This document shows, in pieces, positions 8,603 through 16,610 of a DNA stretch of 64,000 bases. How positions within the stretch are numbered: position 1 is the first letter of the stretch; each line of letters begins with the position of its first letter. Source of the DNA: Planctomycetaceae bacterium. Lineage in GTDB: Bacteria > Planctomycetota > Planctomycetia > Planctomycetales > Planctomycetaceae. The position numbers and the translations under genes were made by a program. The notes below the pieces were generated by a model. That model saw nothing but the letters and a program-made list of their open reading frames with translations. It was not told where the DNA came from and searched no databases. The stretch is taken from contig JABISG010000022.1 of assembly GCA_018699955.1 (NCBI GenBank), forward strand, positions 36,294 through 100,293, written 5' to 3'.

Positions 8603-8632
8603 AAGCAGCACCGCCAAGTGACGGTGCTGCTT
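8603..8632 (-). terminator. Rho-independent terminator of the lipoprotein gene
   Basis: An 11-bp perfect stem AAGCAGCACCG / CGGTGCTGCTT with an 8-base loop. On the minus strand it is followed by TTCTTTCAT, and it lies about 50 bases past the stop of the 8679-9608 gene. Confidence 0.75.
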
Positions 8633-8678
8633 GATGAGACAATTTGAATTCGGATCGATCAGCAAATCGCCGAGCTCG

Positions 8679-9608
8679 TTAGTGGACCGGCTCCAGTCGC
8701 ACGAGACGATCGACGCGAAACATTGGTTTGCCGAGTGCGTCGAGTTGTTTCGCATCGACTCCGCCCTCGACCAGAATCACATCGTCATTTTGTAGCGTCT
8801 CAAATTCGTCGGCCCCTGCCAGCACAATGCTGCCACCGAATTGATCCTGTTGATCGGGTTCGACGTTGTAAATGATATTCCAACTGCGTGCTTCGCTGTC
8901 GTAATCGACGACGCCGCGCAGCCATTGGAAATTCTCGCGATCATGCTTGTACGGGCTGGAAGCAGCGGCCACAGTTTCCGACGAATCGGAAACGTTGCGA
9001 ATCGAAGCAACCGGCGTGAGCGGAGTTTTCGGCGTGACGAACGGGGCGTTCTCGTCGAACGGGACTGACTCGTTGGAAATTGAGGCAGCTCCGTCTTTAA
9101 ACGGCGACGGGTTGTCGTCCAAGTCAAAGGAGCCCTTCGGTTCTTGACCGCCGTTGTTTACCGGCGGATCGGCGTCGAAGGTTTCGGTGTCACGAAACTC
9201 GTCAGGGGCGCCAAATGAATCGGCTGGCGCTCCGTTTCCAGCGTTAGGGTCATTGTAATTCGGTACCGGGTTGGTGTTGCCGCCCGTTGGTGCCGGGTTC
9301 TTCGCCGAATCATATGCTGGGGCGTCTCCACCCGATCCACTCGACTGCCAACGACTGGTTGATCCGTTGGCCGACGGCGACTGGAATGAACCGTTCGGAG
9401 TAACCGATGCTCCCGATCCTTGCAGCGGTGCATTCTGGGGCAGCGTATACGACCCGCCTTGCGGGTAACCTGCACCGGGTGGCACTGCGTACGAACCCGG
9501 ATATCCGCCTGGGCCGTAGACAGATGATGGATAATGGGAGTAGCAACCGATGGCGGTCATCACAGTCAGGCCGCAAACGATACAAAATGCCCACTGTCTC
9601 GAGTACAT
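8679..9608 (-). CDS. Secreted lipoprotein with Gly/Pro/Asn-rich middle
   Basis: A 309-residue lipoprotein of unknown function. The N-terminus has a signal peptide ending in the lipobox TAIGC (residues 18-22). A low-complexity region rich in Gly, Pro, Tyr, Ser and Asn follows (about residues 25-190), then an acidic stretch, and a compact C-terminal domain (about residues 230-305) with WLRGVVDYDSEARSWNIIYN and a closing LVRLEP. The C-terminal part resembles small beta domains seen in planctomycete exported proteins, but no named family is recognised. The start ATG at 9608 has GAGGA upstream and places the signal peptide correctly. It is followed by a good terminator and stands alone. Confidence 0.8.
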   Translation of the reverse strand: MYSRQWAFCIVCGLTVMTAIGCYSHYPSSVYGPGGYPGSYAVPPGAGYPQGGSYTLPQNAPLQGSGASVTPNGSFQSPSANGSTSRWQSSGSGGDAPAYDSAKNPAPTGGNTNPVPNYNDPNAGNGAPADSFGAPDEFRDTETFDADPPVNNGGQEPKGSFDLDDNPSPFKDGAASISNESVPFDENAPFVTPKTPLTPVASIRNVSDSSETVAAASSPYKHDRENFQWLRGVVDYDSEARSWNIIYNVEPDQQDQFGGSIVLAGADEFETLQNDDVILVEGGVDAKQLDALGKPMFRVDRLVRLEPVH

Positions 9609-10163
9609 ACGACGGGTCCTCGTTTTCAATGTCTGAGTCGGGTCAATGTCTGGATCGGGAGACACAGGCAGATTCGCCTTTGGGGCGATTTCCGCTGTTT
9701 GCAGTCTCTCGGCTTGTCAAAAAAATGACGTTCGGGACGGGATCAACTGAGAAGTGAACGTCCTTCCTCAACTGAGCAATCCAAGCGACTGGCTCAGCAA
9801 ACCGGCGGGGTTGGTTTTCGAGGCGATTCCACGGGATGTTTCAATCGTTTTCGGAAACGCCTTTCAAGGAAGCGACGGGATTGTAAGGATCCCGGCATTC
9901 CTGTCCAGACCGATTTCTGCAATTGGGTGCAGAAGGGGTGCAGGACATGACTTGGGAGAGAAAAGGCAAAAGAATTCCCAAGAACCACGTATAAAAGCCT
10001 GAAGCGCAAGCGAAGGGGCACAAGAGTAGGCAATCGAACTCCGATGCTCCTTCGCTTGCGCTTCAGGCTCCTTTTTTTCTTGATCTCTTTGCGAACCTTT
10101 GCTACTTGGGGGCTCTGCGTCAAAAAACGCAAACCACGTCGTGTGGTCGCCGAATGCGTGGAA
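9609..10163. other. Gene-free stretch with a large hairpin
   Basis: No gene is supported; longer open frames here are antisense or repeat-derived. The stretch holds the second copy of REP family A (9995-10069) and, after it, a CTCTTTGCGAACCTTTGC run of the same kind as the short repeats near 3228. The promoter of the lipoprotein gene should lie in 9609-9800. Confidence 0.6.
9995..10069. repeat. Second copy of REP family A, with long loop
   Basis: AAGCCTGAAGCGCAAGCGAA begins the left arm (9995-10017); the right arm (10049-10069) ends in GCTTCAGGCT and is followed by a CCTTTTTTTCT tract. The arms are those of the 5476-5529 element, but the loop is 31 bases and unrelated. The T tract makes it terminator-like on the plus strand, although no plus-strand gene precedes it. 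Confidence 0.85.
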
Positions 10164-10760
10164 CTAGCAGGCCGGTTCACCGGTGAAATAGGCCGGCGCG
10201 CTGCCGGATTTCCACTTGATGTTGCAGCCGATGCTCGGTTTCTGTTCTGCCGGTACCGCTTCGCCAGCAAGGACGGCATCGGCGGCGGCACGCAGATCGG
10301 CCCCGGTGACTTCGATCCCGCTATCGGGGCGGCTGTCGTCGAACTGGCCGCGATAGACCAGTTTGTGGTCCCGATCAAACAGGAAGAAATCCGGCGTGCA
10401 GGCGGCGTGATAGTCTTTCGCCGCCACTTGTTGTTCATCGTAAAGATAGGGAAACGTATAACCGGCCGATTCCGCTTCGGCACCCATCTTCTCGGGGCCG
10501 TCATCGGGATGCGTTGAGACATCGTTGGAGCTGATGCCGACAACGCCCAAACCTTTCGCCTGATACTCCGTTGCGAACGCCGCCAGCGCGGAACGCAAAT
10601 GAACGACGAACGGGCAGTGATTGCACATGAAGATAACGAGCAGCCCTTTGCTATTCGCAAAATCCGCAAGCGAAACGGTTGCGCCTGTCGCCGGATTCGG
10701 CAGAGAAAAATCCGGCGCTGTCGTTCCCAGGGGCAACATTGTCGAGGCGGTCATAACCAT
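10164..10760 (-). CDS. Thioredoxin-fold protein of the AhpC/TSA type
   Basis: A 198-residue redox protein with the peroxiredoxin/thioredoxin-like fold. The N-terminus LGTTAPDFSLPNPATG and the MCNHCPFVVHL block place a CxxC-like pair (Cys-Asn-His-Cys) at the active-site position, and HAACTPDFFLFDRDHKLVYRG is the usual cis-proline strand region. The C-terminal SIGCNIKWK motif is typical of this family. It is likely a cytoplasmic thiol-disulfide protein with no signal peptide. The start ATG at 10760 has GGAGAG 6 bases upstream; an ATG at 10754 is also possible. The partner or substrate is unknown. A REP hairpin lies downstream. Confidence 0.9.
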   Translation of the reverse strand: MVMTASTMLPLGTTAPDFSLPNPATGATVSLADFANSKGLLVIFMCNHCPFVVHLRSALAAFATEYQAKGLGVVGISSNDVSTHPDDGPEKMGAEAESAGYTFPYLYDEQQVAAKDYHAACTPDFFLFDRDHKLVYRGQFDDSRPDSGIEVTGADLRAAADAVLAGEAVPAEQKPSIGCNIKWKSGSAPAYFTGEPAC

Positions 10761-10858
10761 CGTTGTCTCTCCGTAAGTTTTGTGCGGTTAGTGGTAGCGG
10801 CGCAGTTTGTTCGCCGTCGCTCGGCCCAAATATGTTTTACTTCCCTCAAAACGCGAAA

Positions 10859-13114
10859 CTACCTCGACGCTCGCTCGGTTTGACTACCAAGGGGGATTTG
10901 ATATTTCTTGATGAAGTTTCGGAAGACTCTCTGTTTGCCGCGGAAGTAAAACCGTCCTTCACCCGGGCCGAGCGTCAATTCGTAAGTCGCGACGCGGTCT
11001 TTCGTCTTCGTTGTTTTCGGTTCGATCGATGTGCCAGTGCGGAAATCGATCAGGCCGATGTCGTTCTTAATCGTCACCGTAAACTTCTCCCCGGTGGCCG
11101 GCGTGTAACCGCCCAATTCGCCTGTGTCGGCATCGATGGTCAAATCGTCGGCGGCATAATCGCCCACCTTGGTGTTGATCGCCATCAGCACTTTGAAGGG
11201 CGAATTGAGACCGGTGAGGCTGCTCACGCGAATGTTACCGTTGTTCACTCGCGGTGTATTGTTTCCATGCAATGTCGAGTCGGCCAGCATGTGTTTGAAG
11301 GGAGCCAGTTCCTTGGCGGTCCGTCCGAGTTCTTTCCAGCCATCCGATTCACTCATATCGGCGTGCCGTAAAAGGTCGGGCAGATAATTGGCGTTAGCGA
11401 ACTTGCTGTCGCCCAAAATCTCGCTGCCTTTCAAATCGTGGGCAACTGCTGCCGGCCCCCATTCGTCGATGATCACTCCGCCGGCACCGGTTTCAATCGC
11501 CTTCCAAACAATGCACCTGAGCAGGTTGGGCGGATATTTGTAACGGTACCAGCCGCTCCAGCGTTTGGCGGCTTCGTCGTATTTCCAATTGGTTGTGGCG
11601 ACGACAACGCGGTCCTTCTGCATGTTGATGGATTTCTTGCCGTACTGCCTTCCGCTGGGGACTTCCAAAATCGTGGGGATCATTCGCACGCGGTATGCGT
11701 TCAGAATGCGGCGGTAATGTCCTTCCGTCATGGCGCGAACCCAGGAGTTGGGATGATACATATGCGACGGCTGTGACCAGGGCCGGCCGATGTAGTGGTG
11801 ATACGCGGTCCGTTGCAGGCCGAAGTTTGGATACGGCTTGGCGATACTCTCGGCCGCGTAAATGTCTGTTTGCTGAGTGGCCAACTGCACCTTGGGATTG
11901 ACCGAGGCGAGGTACTCGCGTGCCTTGGCCAGCATCGGTTCGTAGTTGCGATTCAGCGGCGGGTCCATGTGGTAGCCGATCAGCGATTTGAGTTTTCCGT
12001 ATTCGGCGAGCTTCGTTGCCGCCGTCGTTTTGAAGTCCGCCGGGATCGGCCCGGTTGGTTTTGCGATCCACGTTTGCAGGTTGTTCCACGAGGGAGCGCG
12101 CAAGATGACCGAGATGCCGCGCGCTGCAGCGAGCGAGTCGAATTCGCCGAGTTCTTTTGTGAAATCGACGGCGACCGTGTTGAAGCCGTGCGAGGCGACA
12201 TCGTCGAGAAAGTACTCGTACATTTGGATGAGCGTTTTCTTTTGCGCCTTGGCGGCGGCGTCCAGCGTGGCTTGCTTTGCCGACACGCCCAACACAAAGG
12301 TCGGCAGCTTGCCAACGCTTTCGCGATAGGTTGTGCCGATGTGCAGTCGTTCCTGCCATTGGCTGCGGACGAATCGTTTTTTCTCGTCGATGCGGGAAAA
12401 GTCGAAGAAGCTTTGTCGCTGGGGGAAGTCGGCGATGATTAAGTCGCCCAGTTCGGTGAATTCGCCCCCTTCGCGTCGGACGGCGTTCTTGAGATCGCGC
12501 CGCGCCCGATTGCCGTACACGACCCGTTCGTCGTGCCGTTTGAGTTCGATGTTATCGATGCGTAACAATCGTTCGCCCGTGCTGGGTGGACTTGTCAGCG
12601 GTTCGCTCTGGGTAAGTTCGAGTTCGACGGCATAGATCTTCTCGAACTCCAGGTTAACCAGTTGTGCTTCCCAGGTTCGCATGGTGGGCGTGTAGCCGTA
12701 GGCCCCACTGGGAAATGTGACCGACTTAAACACCTTGCCCTGCTTGTTGTAGGCGTTGAGTTTTGCCCGGAAGTACGTGTATCCCTGACCGGCGTAATCG
12801 ATCGACAGTTCGAAGCGACTGATTCCGACATCGAACTTGCGGATGGGAATCTTGATGATCGAAGTGGTTCCGCCGCCGCGCGCGACCAGTGCTTGGGAGT
12901 TCTTGGTTCCCAATCTCGGTTCGAGTTTTGCTCCTTTGCCCAATGTGGCGAGTTCGGGCAGTCCCGATTCAAAATCGGCCTTCACCCACACTTCGGTTTC
13001 TGCTTCCCGCGGAGGAACTTTGAAAGGATACGGTTCGGCAGCCGACATCGTGTGCGTACACGCGAACAAGGCAACCGTCATCACGGCGAACGCCAGCGAG
13101 AGTGAGCGAGTCAT
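10859..13114 (-). CDS. Large secreted protein, possibly a glycoside hydrolase relative
   Basis: A 751-residue exported protein with a signal peptide ending near TMSAAEPYPF. The region to about residue 195 looks like a carbohydrate-binding beta sandwich (WVKADFESG..., SRFELSIDYAGQGYTYFRAK, LLRIDNIELKRHD). The middle (about 270-600) alternates helices and strands with conserved-looking YHMDPPLNRNYEP, YHHYIGRPWSQPSHM and GGVIIDEWGPAAVAHD, the last resembling the catalytic-strand end of a TIM barrel. The C-terminal 130 residues form a second beta domain ending in LTLGPGEGRFYFRG. The layout suggests polysaccharide hydrolysis, but no catalytic pair can be assigned and no named family is recognised. 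It is monocistronic on the minus strand. Confidence 0.75.
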   Translation of the reverse strand: MTRSLSLAFAVMTVALFACTHTMSAAEPYPFKVPPREAETEVWVKADFESGLPELATLGKGAKLEPRLGTKNSQALVARGGGTTSIIKIPIRKFDVGISRFELSIDYAGQGYTYFRAKLNAYNKQGKVFKSVTFPSGAYGYTPTMRTWEAQLVNLEFEKIYAVELELTQSEPLTSPPSTGERLLRIDNIELKRHDERVVYGNRARRDLKNAVRREGGEFTELGDLIIADFPQRQSFFDFSRIDEKKRFVRSQWQERLHIGTTYRESVGKLPTFVLGVSAKQATLDAAAKAQKKTLIQMYEYFLDDVASHGFNTVAVDFTKELGEFDSLAAARGISVILRAPSWNNLQTWIAKPTGPIPADFKTTAATKLAEYGKLKSLIGYHMDPPLNRNYEPMLAKAREYLASVNPKVQLATQQTDIYAAESIAKPYPNFGLQRTAYHHYIGRPWSQPSHMYHPNSWVRAMTEGHYRRILNAYRVRMIPTILEVPSGRQYGKKSINMQKDRVVVATTNWKYDEAAKRWSGWYRYKYPPNLLRCIVWKAIETGAGGVIIDEWGPAAVAHDLKGSEILGDSKFANANYLPDLLRHADMSESDGWKELGRTAKELAPFKHMLADSTLHGNNTPRVNNGNIRVSSLTGLNSPFKVLMAINTKVGDYAADDLTIDADTGELGGYTPATGEKFTVTIKNDIGLIDFRTGTSIEPKTTKTKDRVATYELTLGPGEGRFYFRGKQRVFRNFIKKYQIPLGSQTERASR

Positions 13115-13360
13115 TGGAGCATCCGGTTAGCTGGGTTTCGAGATTGACCGAGTAACAGTCCGTTCAGCATACCCGAAACGGCAGAGAGATTGCGACTGTT
13201 CGCGGGCTGCAATCGACTGCCCGTTCTTGAATACGCACCACAATCGGGGTATAAAAACCGTTCATTCAAAACTCGCCGGTTTCATGTTCTCTGTCGCGAG
13301 ACACGACTTTCCCACAGATAGACTCCTCGTTCACACCTCAACCTTTGGAATGCCGTGCCC

Positions 13361-15154
13361 ATGAGTCAGCCGAATGAAAACGATCACGATACGCTGCCAC
13401 CTTCGATGGATCCAGCGGCCGGCGGCGAAGTGGTCGAACCACCGAAAGACTTCATCGGGATATTGAAGCGTCTCGGACCGGGGCTGATTATCGCAGGCAG
13501 CATTGTTGGTTCGGGCGAGTTGATCGCCACCACCAAGACCGGCGCACAAGCCGGCATGACACTGCTCTGGCTGGTCATCATCGGCTGCGTCATCAAAGTC
13601 TTCGTGCAAATCGAATTGGGCCGTTACACCATCAGCCACGGTGAAACGACGCTCGCCGCACTCGACCGTGTCCCCGGACCACGCATGCGTGTCAATTGGA
13701 TCGTCTGGTTTTGGCTGATCATGATGCTGGTTGGGTTGGGACAAGTCGGTGGCATCGTCGGCGGAGTCGGTCAGGCGCTGGCATTGGCGTTCCCCATCAA
13801 AGGCGACTACGTCGAGGCGATCAGCGTTCCCTCGGAAAAGGAGTTGAAGCGGTACATCGGCTGGAACGACGACATGGCCAGCGAGAACTCTGTGTTCTCG
13901 GGGCTGAGCGAAGTCGATCAAGATCGCATCACCAAGGGCCGGGATCTGCTAAAGGCGAAACTCGATAAACTGAACAAGTCACAACCGCAAATGAATGAGA
14001 AGGCATTGGCGGCCGTCCGCGCGTTGATCGTTGTCGAACGTGAACAACACGATGCCCAGGAAGCGAACGCCGACGCTGCGTCATTGGAGAAGTTAAACAG
14101 CGCAGTCGAGGCAGCCGGGAAAGAGGTCAAGACACTCACCGAGCCAAAAACCTACGATGACAAGATCTGGGCGGCAATTGTGACATTGATTACGATTGCG
14201 ATTCTGTTTCGCGGCGGATACGGGTTGATTCAGAATTTTTCAACAGTCCTGGTGGTGACGTTCACCTTCGTCACCATCGGCAATGTGATTGCGTTGCAAT
14301 TGAAACCAGAATTCTCGATGTCGATCAGTGAGATTCTGGGCGGATTGTGGTTTTCGCTGCCCGATTCGACTCCATTGCCACCGGGAATATACGGAATCGA
14401 AACGGACGATCCGGTCGCGACCGCGCTGGCGACCTTCGGCATCATTGGCGTCGGTGCGAGTGAATTGGTCATGTATCCGTATTGGTGTCTCGAAAAGGGG
14501 TACGCCAAGTATGCCGGTCCCCGTTCGTCGGAACAAAGTTGGGTCGATCGCGCTCGCGGCTGGATGAAGGTGATGCACTACGATGCCTTCGCATCGATGC
14601 TCATCTACACCACCGCCACCTTGGCGTTTTTCCTGATGGGCGTCGCCGTCATGTACGAGCAGGGTCTCGATCCGGAAGGATCGCGGATGACCAGTACGCT
14701 GCTCGAACAGTATGTGCCGGTCTTTGGAACGTACGCCAAGTGGCTGTTCCTTGCCGGTGCCATCGCCGTGCTGTATTCCACGTTCCTGGTGTCGATGGCC
14801 GGTTTTGGCCGCATTTATACCGACGCACTGAAAGTCTATGGTCTGCTCGATCACCACGACGAGAAGAAACACAACCGCTGGGTCAGCATCTTTTGCACCG
14901 TCTTACCTTTGATCTGTCTGGCCGTGTTCTGCACCGGGATCGATCCGACGCAACTGGTGCTGTTAGGCGGAACGATGCAGGCGTTGATGCTGCCGATATT
15001 GGGACTCGGGGCTTTGTACATGCGGTTTAAGCTGACCGATGCCCGTCTAAAACCAAGCGGCGCGTGGGACCTGCTGCTGATCATCTCGTGCCTCGGTCTG
15101 GCAATTTCCGGCGGCTGGAAACTCTACGGTATTGTGGTGAAACTTCTTGGATGA
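13361..15154 (+). CDS. Nramp-family divalent metal transporter, divergent
   Basis: A 597-residue polytopic protein of the Nramp family, which moves divalent metals such as Mn or Fe with protons. The N-terminal helix LGPGLIIAGSIVGSGELIAT aligns with Nramp helix 1, but the metal-binding DPGN is replaced by GSGE (about residues 50-53). In the helix-6 region ASELVMYPYWCLEKG stands where MPH would be. A hydrophilic, Lys/Glu-rich insertion of about 120 residues (146-266) with coiled-coil character separates two transmembrane helices. Both features mark a divergent clade whose substrate may differ. The start ATG at 13361 is preferred to GTG at 13355; GGAA lies upstream. A hairpin follows the stop. 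Confidence 0.85.
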   Translation: MSQPNENDHDTLPPSMDPAAGGEVVEPPKDFIGILKRLGPGLIIAGSIVGSGELIATTKTGAQAGMTLLWLVIIGCVIKVFVQIELGRYTISHGETTLAALDRVPGPRMRVNWIVWFWLIMMLVGLGQVGGIVGGVGQALALAFPIKGDYVEAISVPSEKELKRYIGWNDDMASENSVFSGLSEVDQDRITKGRDLLKAKLDKLNKSQPQMNEKALAAVRALIVVEREQHDAQEANADAASLEKLNSAVEAAGKEVKTLTEPKTYDDKIWAAIVTLITIAILFRGGYGLIQNFSTVLVVTFTFVTIGNVIALQLKPEFSMSISEILGGLWFSLPDSTPLPPGIYGIETDDPVATALATFGIIGVGASELVMYPYWCLEKGYAKYAGPRSSEQSWVDRARGWMKVMHYDAFASMLIYTTATLAFFLMGVAVMYEQGLDPEGSRMTSTLLEQYVPVFGTYAKWLFLAGAIAVLYSTFLVSMAGFGRIYTDALKVYGLLDHHDEKKHNRWVSIFCTVLPLICLAVFCTGIDPTQLVLLGGTMQALMLPILGLGALYMRFKLTDARLKPSGAWDLLLIISCLGLAISGGWKLYGIVVKLLG

Positions 15155-15177
15155 ACAGACTGTGGGTTCAATAAAAG

Positions 15178-15198
15178 CTGCGACTCAAAGAGTCGCAG
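15178..15198. terminator. Hairpin between the Nramp and HD-domain genes
   Basis: The 9-bp stem CTGCGACTC / GAGTCGCAG has an AAA loop. It follows the Nramp stop by 24 bases. No T run follows on the plus strand, so it may be a processing or REP-like element and only possibly a terminator. Confidence 0.5.
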
Positions 15199-15222
15199 TG
15201 TCATGTTTTTCGGAGCTGTTCA

Positions 15223-15786
15223 GTGAGCCGCGAAGACGACCTTGCCCTGTTGCACGAGTACACGCAAAAAGAGGGTTTAATCCAGCACATGCTCGCGGTC
15301 GAAGCGGCCGTCCGCGCCTACGCTCGCAAGTATGGCGAGGATGAAGAGAAGTGGGGAACGGTCGGCATGCTGCACGACTTCGATTACGAGCGCTGGCCCG
15401 ACGCGCCTGACCATCCGTTGAAAGGTTCAGCAATTCTCACCGACCGCGGCTACCCCGACGACGTCATCTACGCTATCAAGTCGCACGCGGATTATCTCGA
15501 AGATTGCCCGCGCGTGTCACGGCTCGATAAGACTCTCTATGCGTGCGATGAACTATGCGGTTTCATCGTCGCCTACGCGCTGATGCGGCCGACTCGCCTC
15601 GAAGGAATGAAGGCCAAGAGCATCCGCAAGAAGATGAAACAGGTTTCGTTTGCCGCCGCGGTCAATCGTGCTGATATCGTCAACGGGGCCGAAGACCTCG
15701 GCGTCGATCTCAACGAACACATCCAATTCTGCATCGACGCACTGAAGCCCATCGCAGGCGAATTGGGTCTTCAGCCGGAATCATAA
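15223..15786 (+). CDS. HD-domain metal-dependent phosphohydrolase
   Basis: A 187-residue protein with the HD-domain pattern: His in GLIQHMLAVEAAV (22), then MLHDFDYERW with the His-Asp pair (51-52), a further SHADY His, and an Asp in RLDKTLYACDEL. The family hydrolyses phosphates of nucleotides or related molecules in the cytoplasm; substrates vary and cannot be read here. The start is GTG at 15223 with GGAG 7 bases upstream. The VIT1/CCC1 gene begins 18 bases after the stop, in the same direction, so they may be co-transcribed. Confidence 0.88.
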   Translation: MSREDDLALLHEYTQKEGLIQHMLAVEAAVRAYARKYGEDEEKWGTVGMLHDFDYERWPDAPDHPLKGSAILTDRGYPDDVIYAIKSHADYLEDCPRVSRLDKTLYACDELCGFIVAYALMRPTRLEGMKAKSIRKKMKQVSFAAAVNRADIVNGAEDLGVDLNEHIQFCIDALKPIAGELGLQPES

Positions 15787-15804
15787 GCGTGCTGGAGTCA
15801 AAAG

Positions 15805-16569
15805 GTGGATAGCGACTCCGAACATCGCAAGTTGCACGCCGAGCATACGCCGGAAGCCGTCGCCGAGCGCCTGTCGGCCGGCCACGTGCCAAGTTATTTG
15901 CGCGACTTCGTCTACGGCGGCATCGACGGATGCGTCACCACGTTTGCTATCGTTGCGGGCGCAATTGGCGCTGGTTTTTCGAGCGGTGTGATTCTCATTT
16001 TGGGATTCGCCAATTTGCTGGCCGACGGATTCAGCATGGCCGTCAGCAATTACCTGGCAACGAAAGCAGAAGGCCAATTGCTGCATCGTGCGCGGATGGA
16101 AGAAGAGACGCACGTGGATGTCGTTCCGGAAGGCGAGCGCGAAGAGATTCGCCGCATTTTCGAGCAGAAAGGCTTTGAAGGCGAACTGTTGGACAAAGTG
16201 GTCGATGTGATTACCGCTGACCGCACGCTGTGGATCGACACCATGCTCCGCGAAGAACGAGGGCTTTCGCTGGTTCAAGTCTCGCCGTGGAAAGCGGGCT
16301 GGGTTACGTTCGTGGCGTTTTCCGCTATCGGGTTGATTCCAATTCTGCCATTCGTCGCACAATACATAATGTCGCTACCCAATTCGCCCGTTCGTGCAAC
16401 GAGCCTGATACTGACCGCCGTCTCATTCTTTGCCGTCGGCGCCATGAAGTCGCGGTATGTCGCCGAAAGTTGGCAACGCGCCGGGACCGAAACACTACTC
16501 ATGGGCAGCGTCGCCGCGGCTCTGGCATACATCGTCGGGTTGCTGCTGCGGTCGTTCATCGCCGTGTGA
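15805..16569 (+). CDS. VIT1/CCC1-family iron/manganese transporter
   Basis: A 254-residue membrane protein of the vacuolar iron transporter family. The opening RDFVYGGIDGCVTTFAIVAG and LLADGFSMAVSNYLATKAE blocks are characteristic, the second being the conserved GxSMAxxxYL of the metal path. A charged cytoplasmic segment (about residues 95-150, EEETHVDVVPEGEREEIRR) fits the membrane-proximal metal-binding domain, and three more helices follow. It starts at GTG 15805 with CTGGAG upstream. It exports Fe2+ or Mn2+ or stores it outside the cytosol in the family; direction here is inference. With the Nramp gene it makes a metal-handling neighbourhood. Confidence 0.9.
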   Translation: MDSDSEHRKLHAEHTPEAVAERLSAGHVPSYLRDFVYGGIDGCVTTFAIVAGAIGAGFSSGVILILGFANLLADGFSMAVSNYLATKAEGQLLHRARMEEETHVDVVPEGEREEIRRIFEQKGFEGELLDKVVDVITADRTLWIDTMLREERGLSLVQVSPWKAGWVTFVAFSAIGLIPILPFVAQYIMSLPNSPVRATSLILTAVSFFAVGAMKSRYVAESWQRAGTETLLMGSVAAALAYIVGLLLRSFIAV

Positions 16570-16610
16570 TCGATGACGCAGAAAAACCGAGCCATGTCCT
16601 GCACGGTTCG

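Noticed and set aside
9981..10080. Terminator reading of the REP family A copy on the plus strand
   Set aside because: It has a T tract, but no plus-strand gene lies upstream and the same arms occur elsewhere, so it is listed as a repeat.
13331..13921. Minus-strand 196-codon frame opposite the Nramp gene
   Set aside because: It is antisense to conserved transporter sequence and its composition (His, Asp, Arg rich) is that of a shadow.
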